The notes under the pieces: generated by a model
What the model was told of the DNA's origin: nothing
What the model saw: the letters and a program-made list of their open reading frames with translations, nothing else
Database searches by the model: none
Assembly (NCBI RefSeq): GCF_024171815.1
Contig: NZ_JAMTCJ010000001.1
Span: 868,001-932,000 of the forward strand
Source: Williamsia maris
Lineage (GTDB): Bacteria > Actinomycetota > Actinomycetes > Mycobacteriales > Mycobacteriaceae
Length of the DNA stretch: 64,000 nt
Direction of reading: 5' to 3'
Shown: positions 17,043 to 25,179 of the stretch, piece by piece
Position numbering within the stretch: position 1 is the stretch's first letter
Layout of the letters: each line of letters opens with the position of its first letter
Program-made: the position numbers and the translations under genes

Positions 17043-17200
17043 TCGACTGTCCGGTGCACCACGAGGACCACGAAGCGGTTCGGACCGCGATCGCGAGATC
17101 GATGAACGTGGCGGCGGTGTATGCCGTCGGCAACGGCTCGCTGAGTCACACCACGTTCATCTGGCCTCAGCGCCTGCTCAGCATCCTCTCGCCACACTGA
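17039..17200 (+). CDS. Possible 53-aa protein overlapping the COG4705 stop
   Basis: A GTG start at 17039 overlaps the preceding stop in a GTGA, the same coupling used elsewhere here, and opens a 53-codon frame starting VIDCPVHHEDHEAV. It contains no low-complexity arginine run and reads like a plausible small protein, but I recognise no family. Site C of the promoter module lies inside its last codons. It may equally be a chance frame in a 190-bp gap. Confidence 0.25.
   Translation: MIDCPVHHEDHEAVRTAIARSMNVAAVYAVGNGSLSHTTFIWPQRLLSILSPH
17166..17198 (+). promoter_or_regulatory. Site C of the repeated 33-bp promoter module (second COG4705 gene)
   Basis: CTCAGC (17166-17171), five bases, CTCAGC (17177-17182), ten bases, CACACT (17193-17198). 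The two half-sites are identical and 11 bp apart. Here the message would have a leader of about 30 bases with AGGAGGG before the TTG at 17233, unlike sites A, B and D, which lie right against the start codon. Confidence 0.65.
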
Positions 17201-17232
17201 ACTCTCACTTCGACAACCAGGAGGGTTGCGCC

Positions 17233-18015
17233 TTGCCGACGCCACACACCGCACGCGTCCATGCCGAACGGTCGACGCACTCACCGCTGATGCGGGTACC
17301 CGAGGTCACTGCGATCTTCTGGACCATCAAGATCCTCACCACCGGGATGGGCGAAACCCTGTCGGACTTCCTCGGCACCCACGGAAACGAACTGGTGAAC
17401 GGGGCCGGGATCGTCCTCGTCTTCGCCGCTGTGTTCGTCGTCCAGTTCCGGGTGCGTCGGTACGTCCCCGGCGTGTACTGGACGTGCGTCGCGATGGTCA
17501 GCGTGCTCGGAACCGTCGTCGCCGATGTCGTGCACCTCGTGGGTGTCCCGTACGCGGTGACCAGCGTGGTGTTCCTGGTCGCGGTCGGGGGCATTCTCTT
17601 GCTGTGGAAGCGCGACACGGGGTCGTTGGACGTCCACACCATCACGACGCGCACACCGGAGCGGTACTACTGGGCCACGGTCATGGCCACCTTCGCCCTG
17701 GGCACCGCGCTCGGTGACCTCACCGCGAGCTCGCTGCATCTCGGCTACCTCGCCAGCACATTGGTGTTCGGTGTCGCGATCCTCATCCCACTGGTGGCAT
17801 GGCGGCGCGGGGCCGACCCGGTCATCGCTTTCTGGATCGCCTACATCCTGACCCGCCCCCTCGGCGCGTCCGCCGCCGATTGGCTGGCCGACGCGAAGCA
17901 CCGGAGCGGGCTGGGGTTCGGCACCGGCCCGGTGACCGCGGTGTGGCTCGCCGCGATCATCGCCCTCGTGGGCTACCTGGCCGCCAGGCAGCGTTCGGCT
18001 TCCACACCCACGTGA
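17233..18015 (+). CDS. COG4705-type membrane protein, copy 2
   Basis: A 260-aa paralogue of the protein at 16218, with the same landmarks: RVPEVTAIFWTIKILTTGMG then ET..DFL, VMATFALGTALGDLTASSL as the internal repeat, and AFWIAYILTRPLGASAADWL. About eight membrane helices. The start is TTG at 17233, seven bases after a strong AGGAGGG. It has its own promoter (site C) and ends in a GTGA overlap with the MFS transporter gene, so the two are translated together. Two diverged copies a few hundred bases apart suggest an old tandem duplication, possibly hetero-oligomeric. Function unknown. Confidence 0.8.
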   Translation: MPTPHTARVHAERSTHSPLMRVPEVTAIFWTIKILTTGMGETLSDFLGTHGNELVNGAGIVLVFAAVFVVQFRVRRYVPGVYWTCVAMVSVLGTVVADVVHLVGVPYAVTSVVFLVAVGGILLLWKRDTGSLDVHTITTRTPERYYWATVMATFALGTALGDLTASSLHLGYLASTLVFGVAILIPLVAWRRGADPVIAFWIAYILTRPLGASAADWLADAKHRSGLGFGTGPVTAVWLAAIIALVGYLAARQRSASTPT

Positions 18016-19256
18016 CATCTCGCACGGACACCGATCACAGACTGTCCGCCTGGCGGTTCATCACCACGTTCGGGATCGTCAGTCTGCTCGCCGACGTGGT
18101 GTACGAGGGCGCGCGGTCCATCACCGGACCACTGCTCGCATCCCTCGGCGCCGGCGGTCTCGTCGTCGGGATCGTCACCGGTGTCGGTGAGGCAGCCGCG
18201 TTGGGACTGCGCCTGCTGTCGGGGCCGTTGACCGATCGCACACAACGGTTCTGGGCATGGAGCATCAGCGGATACACCCTGACGATCGTCTCGGTCCCAC
18301 TCCTCGGTCTCGCCGGAGCGCTGTGGGTCGCTGCCGCACTCGTGATCGCCGAACGTGTCGGCAAGGCCGTCCGCAGCCCGGCCAAGGACACGCTGCTCTC
18401 CCACGCGACATCGGTCACCGGACGGGGCCGGGGATTCGCCGTCCACGAGGCTCTCGACCAGATCGGAGCCGTGACCGGGCCGCTGGTGGTCGCGGCGATT
18501 CTCGCGGGCACGGGCAACGACTACGGTCCCGCCCTCGGCGTGCTCGCGATACCCGGGGTCCTCGCACTCTCACTTCTGCTGTGGTTACGCCGTCGTGCAC
18601 CCACACCGGCCGACTACGAGACAGAACCCGTCCTCCTACCGTCCGTCACGGTGACGACCAGGGCGGCGGCGACTGTTTCACTGCCCCGGGCATTCTGGAC
18701 CTACGCGGTGTTCACCGGAGTGACCATGACCGGCTTCGCGACGTTCGGCGTCCTCTCGTTCCACATGGTGCATCGAGGCGTGATCTCCGCGGCATGGGTG
18801 CCCGTCATCTACGCGGCCGCGATGGGCGCGGACGCCGTGTCGGCACTGGTCTCCGGATGGGCGTACGACCGGTTCGGCTCCGTGACGCTCGCCGCGCTCC
18901 CGATTCTCGCCGCTCTGATCCCGTTTCTGGCGTTCACGACGACACCGGCGGTCGTGCTCGTCGGAGCGATGGTGTGGGGAGCATCGGTAGGCATCCAGGA
19001 GTCCACTCTGCGCGCGGTGGTGGCGGATCTCATCCCACCGCGACGCAGGGCCACCGCCTACGGCATATATGCGGCGGTTCTCGGGGGCGCCACCGCGATC
19101 GGCGGGGCTCTCACGGGGTTTCTCTACGACGTGTCCGTACCGGCCCTCGTCATCGTCACCGCCGCGATCCAACTCACTGCGCTCGCTGTCGCCGCCGTCG
19201 TACTCCTGCAGAGGCGAGCTCGTGAGCCCGCACGCGACGAAGCTGCACCGCACTGA
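18012..19256 (+). CDS. MFS transporter
   Basis: A 414-aa major facilitator with about 12 helices in two halves. The first half has the loop 2-3 basic motif region (GPLTDRTQRFWAWSISGY) and EALDQIGAVTGPL; the second half has SGWAYDRFG and LIPPRRRATAYGIYAAVLGGATAIGG. The start is GTG 18012, overlapping the stop of the second COG4705 gene. The substrate is not evident; the neighbourhood of envelope and metal-type transport genes under one proposed regulon suggests an efflux role (inference). It ends 67 bases before the next gene. Confidence 0.85.
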   Translation: MTSRTDTDHRLSAWRFITTFGIVSLLADVVYEGARSITGPLLASLGAGGLVVGIVTGVGEAAALGLRLLSGPLTDRTQRFWAWSISGYTLTIVSVPLLGLAGALWVAAALVIAERVGKAVRSPAKDTLLSHATSVTGRGRGFAVHEALDQIGAVTGPLVVAAILAGTGNDYGPALGVLAIPGVLALSLLLWLRRRAPTPADYETEPVLLPSVTVTTRAAATVSLPRAFWTYAVFTGVTMTGFATFGVLSFHMVHRGVISAAWVPVIYAAAMGADAVSALVSGWAYDRFGSVTLAALPILAALIPFLAFTTTPAVVLVGAMVWGASVGIQESTLRAVVADLIPPRRRATAYGIYAAVLGGATAIGGALTGFLYDVSVPALVIVTAAIQLTALAVAAVVLLQRRAREPARDEAAPH

Positions 19257-19284
19257 ACCTGGTTCCTCGGATGCGATCGATGCT

Positions 19285-19317
19285 CTCAGCGTCTTCTCAG
19301 GACCGGCGGTCCACTGT
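19285..19317 (+). promoter_or_regulatory. Site D of the repeated 33-bp promoter module (75-aa protein gene)
   Basis: CTCAGC (19285-19290), five bases, CTCAGG (19296-19301), ten bases, CACTGT (19312-19317), then six bases and ATG 19324. The geometry is base-for-base the same as site B, 3.8 kb away. Confidence 0.65.
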
Positions 19318-19323
19318 GGGCGC

Positions 19324-19551
19324 ATGTGGAACCCGACTGTCGACGCCACCGTCATCGTGCACCCCGGCAGCGACCGCGAGACGTCGGGACGGATCGTCGA
19401 CGACTTCGGCGAGTTCGATGCCCACGGCGTCGAAGCCAACTCGAAGCACATCTCCGACCCTGCGCGGCGATGGGCTGTTCTGACCGACGACGGTGCACTG
19501 GTTTTCGTCGACACGCACCAGCTCGCTGCCGCTCCGGGCACATCTGGGTAG
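19324..19551 (+). CDS. 75-aa hypothetical protein
   Basis: A small soluble protein of 75 residues beginning MWNPTVDATVIVHPG, with a central IVDDFGEFDAHGVEANSKH and an ending rich in beta-type residues (RRWAVLTDDGALVFVDTHQL). I recognise no family. It is supported as a real gene by its own promoter: ATG 19324 lies 12 bases after CACTGT of site D, with no ribosome site, so it would be leaderless. It is the last member of the proposed two-component regulon and is followed by a LysR gene in the same direction. Confidence 0.6.
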   Translation: MWNPTVDATVIVHPGSDRETSGRIVDDFGEFDAHGVEANSKHISDPARRWAVLTDDGALVFVDTHQLAAAPGTSG

Positions 19552-19617
19552 CAGTCGATCGCTGATCCGGATGCCGGACCGTATCTGGCACCGTCATGCC
19601 GGATTACAGTCCATGAC

Positions 19618-20514
19618 GTGGAGATCTCCCAGCGAGCCCTGGAGCAGTTCGTTGCGGTCGCCGACGAGGAGCACATCGGCCGCGCCGCGACGCGGTTGAT
19701 GATGACGCAGCCCCCGCTCACGCAGGCCATCCAGCGACTCGAGCGGGCGGTGGGCGTCGAGTTGTTGGAGCGGTCGCGGCGCGGTGTTCGGCTCACCGCG
19801 GCAGGTCGGTCCTTCGCCGACGACGCCCGCCAGTTGCTGGTCGCACAGCGCACGGCCATCGAACGGGCTCGACGGATCGCCGACGGCGCCGAGGGTGACC
19901 TGCGGGTCGGATACGTCGCCGGACTCGCCCACGAGACGGTGCCGCGACTGCTCGGGCTGGTGCATCAGGAAATGTCGGGGGTCCGTGTCCACCTGACCCA
20001 GCGGTCCTCGGCCGAGCTGGTCATCGCGGTGCGCGCCGGGAGCCTCGACATCGCGCTCGCGCGCTCGCCCCTGGCCGACCACGGCGGCGTCGACCTCCGT
20101 GCGCTGCCCGACGAACGTCTGGGTGTTGCGGTGCCGGCCACGCATCGCCTCGCCACCTCGTCGTCCGTCCAGCTGATCGAACTGCGTGACGAACGATTCG
20201 CCCTGCTGCCCGACGCATGGTCGGAGCTGGGCGAGCAGGTGCAGTCAGCCTGTCGCCGAGCGGGCTTCGTCCCCACCGTCGCCGCCCGTGCCGACGGACT
20301 CCCCGGGTTGCTCGGACATGTCGCGGCCGGCGGGTGCGTCGCGCTCGTACCGACGTCGGTGGCGTCGACGACGGCCCCCGGGGTGTCGGTGGTCGCGGTG
20401 GCCGACGTCGACGAGGATCTGACCTTGCGCACCTGCCTGGTGACCCGCTCCGGAACCGCCGATCCGATGGTCGATCGCGTGGTGGCCCTGCTCGGTTCGA
20501 GACCGATCACCTGA
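19618..20514 (+). CDS. LysR-family regulator
   Basis: A 298-aa LysR protein: an N-terminal winged helix (ALEQFVAVADEEHIGRAATR through LERAVGVELLERSRRGVRLT, about 1-60) and a periplasmic-binding-like effector domain (about 90-295). GTG 19618 lies 13 bases after TACAGT, so it is probably leaderless. It converges with the acyl-CoA operon (18 bases between stops) rather than diverging from a target, so its targets are not given by position. The operon's promoter, with an inverted repeat, lies 4.2 kb away at 24764. Confidence 0.85.
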   Translation: MEISQRALEQFVAVADEEHIGRAATRLMMTQPPLTQAIQRLERAVGVELLERSRRGVRLTAAGRSFADDARQLLVAQRTAIERARRIADGAEGDLRVGYVAGLAHETVPRLLGLVHQEMSGVRVHLTQRSSAELVIAVRAGSLDIALARSPLADHGGVDLRALPDERLGVAVPATHRLATSSSVQLIELRDERFALLPDAWSELGEQVQSACRRAGFVPTVAARADGLPGLLGHVAAGGCVALVPTSVASTTAPGVSVVAVADVDEDLTLRTCLVTRSGTADPMVDRVVALLGSRPIT

Positions 20515-20533
20515 GGGGACCACGCGTGTGACG

Positions 20534-21322
20534 TCACCGTCCGAGGAAATGCGGCGCCCGGCGCTCGGTGAACGCGCTCATCGCCTCGGCCGAGTCGGCG
20601 GTCGACTGCACGACCGCCTGATGCGAGGCGATGAGATCCAGCGACGTGCGGAGATCACCGTGCGCACCCGCCCTGACCGCGCGTTTGATCAGTTGGATCG
20701 CGATCGGCGGCTGTGCGGCCAACCGATGGACCATCGTCTCGAGCGCGGTGCGCATCTCGTCGAACGGGTGCACCTCATCGACCAGGCCCCACTCCAAGGC
20801 GGTTGGTGCGGAGACGAACTCACCGGTCCACAGCATGCGCAGGGCGCGTGATCGTCCGACGATGGGCGGCAGGTGGTGGCATCCGCCGTCGCCGGGGACC
20901 AGTCCGACGCGGATGTACCCCTCCGAGAAGCGGGCCGTGTCCGCCGCGATGCGATAGTCGCCGGCCAACGCCATGTCGAGACCGGCTCCCACCGCGACAC
21001 CGTTGAGACCGAACACCAGAGGCTTGGCGAGATTGTCGGCCGCGAGAGCCACCGGTTGGACGTACTCGGTCATCAGTTGCCGACTGGCCAACGGCGAGTC
21101 CGACCCCTCCTGCAGGGCCCCCAGATCGGCACCGGCGCAGAACGCGTCCCCGGATGCCGTGACCGCCACCACGCGTACCTCCGGGTCGGTGTCGAAACGC
21201 CGGTACGCATCGGTCCACTCGCGCAACATGTCCGGGGTGAAGGCGTTCTTCTTCTCCGGCCGATCCAGCTCGATCCAACCGACGTGGTCGCGGATGGTGA
21301 CGTGGATTCCCTCGGTGCTCAC
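20534..21322 (-). CDS. Enoyl-CoA hydratase/isomerase family protein
   Basis: A 262-aa crotonase-fold protein. It has DRPEKKNAFTPDML, the oxyanion-hole segments DAFCAGADLGAL and LNGVAVGAGLDMALAGDY, and VGLVPGDGGCHHLPPIVG, where Asp/Gly replace the usual glutamate pattern. Predicted to hydrate or isomerise an enoyl-CoA in beta-oxidation. The GTG at 21322 is chosen for GAGGAG five bases upstream and a GTGA overlap with the preceding acyl-CoA dehydrogenase; upstream ATGs in the frame have no support. It is the last gene of a four-gene operon. Confidence 0.85.
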   Translation of the reverse strand: MSTEGIHVTIRDHVGWIELDRPEKKNAFTPDMLREWTDAYRRFDTDPEVRVVAVTASGDAFCAGADLGALQEGSDSPLASRQLMTEYVQPVALAADNLAKPLVFGLNGVAVGAGLDMALAGDYRIAADTARFSEGYIRVGLVPGDGGCHHLPPIVGRSRALRMLWTGEFVSAPTALEWGLVDEVHPFDEMRTALETMVHRLAAQPPIAIQLIKRAVRAGAHGDLRTSLDLIASHQAVVQSTADSAEAMSAFTERRAPHFLGR

Positions 21323-22314
21323 AGTGTCTCCTCGGTGGTTTCGGTGATCATGGTCCAGAGTCCGTCGGCGCCGGAGACGATGGCAGCTGATCCGAGCTGC
21401 GTGGCCCAGTCGCCGGAATCGATCGCCTCCCGCCATGCCCACAGGCGTGTCGTGAACTCGTGCAGCTCGCTGAGTTCGGTGAAACCAATTGCGCCGTGCA
21501 GCTGATGGGACAACCGAGCGATCTCGCCTGCGGAGGCACTCGCCTGCACGACTGCGGCCATCACGGCGTCACGCGCGGCCGCATCCAGGGGTGATGGGTC
21601 GGCGGCCACGAGGTGCCGACCCGCGAGGGCGGAGACCGCTCGAACCAGGGCGACCTCCTCCAGCAGGATCGCCTGGTTCTGCTTCACCGCCTGGAAGTGA
21701 TCCAGCGTGCGTCCGAACTGCCTGCGCGTGGCGGTGTGCATCACGGTCATCTCGGCGCATCGCTCCGCCGCCCCGGCGATGAGCAGTGCATGTACCGCTG
21801 CGATCCGCAGTCGGGTGTCGTCGGCCATCTCGCGTCGCACCGGTGCGGGATCGGCGACCGTCATTCCGTCGAAGACGAGTGTGGCCAAGGGATTCCCGGC
21901 CAGATCGGTCTCCGCGTCGAAGATTGTCACGTCCGAGGTCGCATCGAACACCACCGGGCCGCCGGGGGTGTCGACGAGGACGATCACGGTGTCGGCGTCG
22001 CGCGCCCAGGGCACCCGGGCGATCATCCCGGACACCACCAGGACCGTGTCGGTCCCCACGGCGCCCGCGGGACCCACCGACGAATCGGCGTCGACGTCGC
22101 GGTACCGGACCGCGAGCGAGTCCGACTCGGCGACGGCCACTGCCACCGACCCCTCCGGCACGGACAACCCCGCCGCCCGCAGGAGGGGGCCGGCAACGAG
22201 CAGGGTCTCGCCGATCGGCGTCGCGGCGGCGCGGTATCCGGCCTGACGCACGTCGTCGATGTCGGTGGCGCGGGCGCCGGGAGTGTTTGTCGTGGTGTCT
22301 GTCTGAGTGCTCAT
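21319..22314 (-). CDS. Acyl-CoA dehydrogenase, short FadE-type subunit
   Basis: A 331-aa acyl-CoA dehydrogenase homologue, shorter than the usual 380-400. It keeps the C-terminal FAD/dimer segment RRQFGRTLDHFQAVKQNQA and HQLHGAIGFTELSELHEFT, while its N-terminal and beta domains are degenerate. The 394-aa protein encoded just before it has a good N-terminal half but lacks the RxxFG segment. Such complementary pairs form alpha2-beta2 heterotetramers in mycobacterial sterol side-chain catabolism (ChsE type); I infer the same here. It starts with an ATGA overlap and ends with a GTGA overlap. Confidence 0.8.
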   Translation of the reverse strand: MSTQTDTTTNTPGARATDIDDVRQAGYRAAATPIGETLLVAGPLLRAAGLSVPEGSVAVAVAESDSLAVRYRDVDADSSVGPAGAVGTDTVLVVSGMIARVPWARDADTVIVLVDTPGGPVVFDATSDVTIFDAETDLAGNPLATLVFDGMTVADPAPVRREMADDTRLRIAAVHALLIAGAAERCAEMTVMHTATRRQFGRTLDHFQAVKQNQAILLEEVALVRAVSALAGRHLVAADPSPLDAAARDAVMAAVVQASASAGEIARLSHQLHGAIGFTELSELHEFTTRLWAWREAIDSGDWATQLGSAAIVSGADGLWTMITETTEETL

Positions 22315-23495
22315 CGTGCGCTGACCTCCTTGGTGATGACCCCGCGCAGGATCTCGTTCGTACCGCCGCGCAGGGTGTATCCGGGTGTGTGGAGCAAGGC
22401 GAAGGCCAGCAGCTCAGCGTGACCACCGATCGTGGCCGACCTGCTGGGGGCGACCGGTGAGACGGCACGGACCTGCTCGACCAGATCGCCCTCGAACCGG
22501 GTACCGAGGTCCTTGACGATCGCGGCCTGCACGTCGGGTGAGGCGCCGGCCTGCAGCGCCGACGCAACGCCCAGCGACATCGCGCGCAGCGAGATCAGGC
22601 GGGCGACGAGACGTCCCACCACCGACTGCTGGTGCTGCGACGTCGACACCGATGCCAGTAGCCGCACCAGCGATGTCAGCACGGGCAGCGTCGACAGGAA
22701 TCGTTCAGGTCCGCTTCGCTCGAAGGCGAGTTCGCCGGTGACCTGACGCCACCCGTCCCCCTCCGCCCCGAGGACACGATTGTCGGGTACCACGACGTCG
22801 ACGAGGTGCACGGCGTTGAAGCGATGCTCCCCGGTCAACAGGCGGATCGGCTCGACCCGTACCCCCGGGGCACGGAGATCGACGATGAACTGGGTGAGTC
22901 CCTCGTGACGGTCCTCGTGGTCCGACGATCGAGCGAGCACGATGGCGTGGTCATTGAGATGCGCACCGCCCGTCCACATCTTGGTGCCGTTCAGACGCCA
23001 ACCGCCCTCGATGCGCTCGGCACGGGTCTGCACCGATGCGAGGTCCGAGCCGCTCTCGCGTTCGCTCATGCCGATCGAGAAGAAGCATCGTCCGGCCGCG
23101 ATCGCGGGCAGGAAGGTCCGCTTCTGTTCCTCGGTGCCGTGCGTCAGGATCGACACACCGGCCTGACGATCGGACACCCAGTGCGCGGACACCGGGGCGC
23201 CGGCGGCCAGCAATTCCTCGATCACGACGTACCGCGCGATCGGACCGGCTCCGCTGCCGCCGAACTCGGTGGGCAGTGCCATGCCGACCCATCCCCTCTC
23301 CGCGAGACGTTCGCTGAACCCGCGGTCCCATCCCGACAGCCATGAGTCCGGGCGTCCCAGCACGGTTCCTCTCGCGCCTTCCTCGGCGATGAAATCCCGC
23401 ACTTCGCTGCGCAACTCCTCCGCGAGGTCGGGAAGCAGCGGATCGGGGAATCGGACCAGGTTCGCCACTGCCAGTGCTCGGTCGTCGGCGGTCAT
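22311..23495 (-). CDS. Acyl-CoA dehydrogenase, FadE-type subunit
   Basis: A 394-aa acyl-CoA dehydrogenase. MALPTEFGGSGAGPIARYVV, the FAD-binding GMSERESGSDLASVQTRAE and the beta-barrel segment GWRLNGTKMWTGGAHLNDH are clear; the C-terminal domain has FERSGPERFLS and ends LRGGTNEILRGVI, but no RRQFG-type motif, which its partner supplies. ATG 23495 overlaps the stop of the CoA-transferase gene (ATGA), which makes it preferable to the 57-base longer frame. Predicted to introduce the C2-C3 double bond in an acyl-CoA of unknown structure. Confidence 0.85.
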   Translation of the reverse strand: MTADDRALAVANLVRFPDPLLPDLAEELRSEVRDFIAEEGARGTVLGRPDSWLSGWDRGFSERLAERGWVGMALPTEFGGSGAGPIARYVVIEELLAAGAPVSAHWVSDRQAGVSILTHGTEEQKRTFLPAIAAGRCFFSIGMSERESGSDLASVQTRAERIEGGWRLNGTKMWTGGAHLNDHAIVLARSSDHEDRHEGLTQFIVDLRAPGVRVEPIRLLTGEHRFNAVHLVDVVVPDNRVLGAEGDGWRQVTGELAFERSGPERFLSTLPVLTSLVRLLASVSTSQHQQSVVGRLVARLISLRAMSLGVASALQAGASPDVQAAIVKDLGTRFEGDLVEQVRAVSPVAPSRSATIGGHAELLAFALLHTPGYTLRGGTNEILRGVITKEVSAR

Positions 23496-24730
23496 CGGTG
23501 AGCTCCGTTCAGGTCGGTGGTCGTTTCGGTCGTCGAGAGAAACGTCGAGCACCCGATCTCGGCGAGCACCTCGTCGGTGTGCTCCCCGATCGACGGGCAG
23601 TGCCGCATCGACGGATTGGGGTCCACCGAGTAGCGGATCGGATCAGCTACGAGGCGATAGGTCCCCTCCGTCGGGTGCTCGGCATCGACGACGAGCCCTC
23701 CGGTGACCGCGTAGTCGGTCTCGGTGGCCGCCTTGAGATCGAGCACCGGCGCCGCCGGGATGCTGACCCGGTCGCAGAACTCCTGCCACTGGGCCGAGGT
23801 CCGCGCCGGCGTCAGTTCGGCGACGAGTCGATACAGGTCGTCGGCATTGTCGGCTCGGGTGGCCATCGACCGGAACCGCGCGTCGTCGATCAGATCGGCG
23901 CGGTCGACGAAGGTGAAGAAGTCGCGCCAGTTGCGATCGTTGTAGGGCAGGATGCACATCCAGCCGTCGGCGGTCCGTTGCGCCTTGCGGGTGGTACTCA
24001 ACGCGCGCCGATATCCGAAGGGCGCCTCCGGGTCCAGGGTCGCCGCCGCGAGATGTTCGACGAGATTGAAGGCGAGCATGGTGTCGACCATTGGCACCTC
24101 GATGTCCTGCCCCTCCCCGGTGCGGTCGCGGTAGACCAGCGCCGCGAGAACCGACTGCGCGATCTGCATCCCGCAGATCTTGTCGGCCAGAACGGTGGGC
24201 ACGAAGTACGGTTCGCCGGAGACCTGGTGGTTGAGAGAGACCAGGCCCGATGCCGCCTGGATGATGTCGTCGTAGGCGGCACGGTCGCGCAATGGGCTGT
24301 CGCTTCGGAAGCCCTGTCCGCGTGCGTAGATCAATCGCGGGTTGATGGCCCGGAGGGCCTCCGCGGTCAGGCCGAGACGCTCCATGGCCTGGGGGCGGAC
24401 GTTGGTGATGAACACGTCGGCGGTGGCGACGAGGGCCTCGATCGCCTCCCGTCCGTGCGGCGCCTTGGCGTCGATCACCACGCTTCGCTTGTTGCGGTTG
24501 AGATTCAGCGTCGCGCCGCTCATCCCGGGGTGGCGGGTCTCGCCCATGCTGCGGGTCATGTCGCCGCCCGGGGGTTCGATCTTGATGACGTCCGCTCCGA
24601 GGTCGCCGAGTTGCCTGGTCGCGTAGGGCGCCATGATCACGCTTGCGAACTCGATGACCCGTATGCCTGCGAGCAGCCCGCCGGCGCGTGAGTCGGGTTG
24701 AGGTACTGGATCTTTCGTCTCTGTTGCCAT
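23492..24730 (-). CDS. CaiB/BaiF-type CoA-transferase
   Basis: A 412-aa class III CoA-transferase. GLLAGIRVIEFASVIMAPYA and LGDLGADVIKIEPPGGDMTR are the family's N-terminal blocks; NKRSVVIDAKAPHGREA and the interlocked-fold segment with RAAYDDIIQAASGL contain the region of the catalytic aspartate. It probably activates the pathway acid by moving CoA from another thioester. ATG 24730 is the likely start (GAGG close upstream; weak). First gene of the operon with two FadE subunits and an enoyl-CoA hydratase. A perfect 8-bp inverted repeat at 24764-24792 lies in its promoter region. Confidence 0.85.
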   Translation of the reverse strand: MATETKDPVPQPDSRAGGLLAGIRVIEFASVIMAPYATRQLGDLGADVIKIEPPGGDMTRSMGETRHPGMSGATLNLNRNKRSVVIDAKAPHGREAIEALVATADVFITNVRPQAMERLGLTAEALRAINPRLIYARGQGFRSDSPLRDRAAYDDIIQAASGLVSLNHQVSGEPYFVPTVLADKICGMQIAQSVLAALVYRDRTGEGQDIEVPMVDTMLAFNLVEHLAAATLDPEAPFGYRRALSTTRKAQRTADGWMCILPYNDRNWRDFFTFVDRADLIDDARFRSMATRADNADDLYRLVAELTPARTSAQWQEFCDRVSIPAAPVLDLKAATETDYAVTGGLVVDAEHPTEGTYRLVADPIRYSVDPNPSMRHCPSIGEHTDEVLAEIGCSTFLSTTETTTDLNGAHR

Positions 24731-24763
24731 GTCCTCATCACACGGCAGGATCCCTCCCGCGTC

Positions 24764-24792
24764 CAATATCAATCACCCGGCCACTGATATTG
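24764..24792. promoter_or_regulatory. Inverted repeat upstream of the CoA-transferase operon
   Basis: CAATATCA (24764-24771) and TGATATTG (24785-24792) are perfect 8-bp arms whose centres lie 21 bp apart, two helical turns. The AT-rich arms stand out against the GC-rich surroundings. Probable operator for the operon reading left from 24730; the binding protein is unknown. Confidence 0.55.
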
Positions 24793-24908
24793 CGAACAGT
24801 ATGGATGGACAATCACGGAGACGGCCATATCCGTCGCTCTTGTTTTGAGAGCAGGGGTGCGCTTGACTCTGAGGTGAGATCGCAGTCATCCCCACGTGAA
24901 GGACATCC

Positions 24909-25178
24909 ATGAGCAACCAGGCCGCATTCGTTCCCACCGCCGTCGGAGTCACCCTGGCCGCGACCGGTGTCGCGCACTTCGTGGCGCCGCAGGCGTTCCA
25001 GGCGATCACCGTGCAGGCGTTCCCCAAGGACACCGACACGTGGATCAAGCGCAACGGCTTCACCGAGACCGTGGTGGGCGTAGCGATCGCGATCCCCGCG
25101 ACGCGCAAAGCGGGGTGGGTCGCGCTCGGCGCCTACGTGGCCTTCCTCGGCTCGCAGATCGTTCTCGCCAACAAGTGA
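24909..25178 (+). CDS. Small DoxX-like membrane protein
   Basis: An 89-aa membrane protein with about three hydrophobic segments: VGVTLAATGVAHFVAPQAF, a middle GFTETVVGVAIAIPA and a C-terminal VALGAYVAFLGSQIVLANK. The GVAHFVAPQAFQAI start resembles small DoxX/DUF4267-like proteins; no function can be assigned. The upstream AAGGACATCC contains AAGGA nine bases before the ATG. It stands alone between the divergent CoA-transferase operon and a convergent HxlR gene that ends one base after its stop. Confidence 0.65.
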   Translation: MSNQAAFVPTAVGVTLAATGVAHFVAPQAFQAITVQAFPKDTDTWIKRNGFTETVVGVAIAIPATRKAGWVALGAYVAFLGSQIVLANK

Positions 25179-25179
25179 T

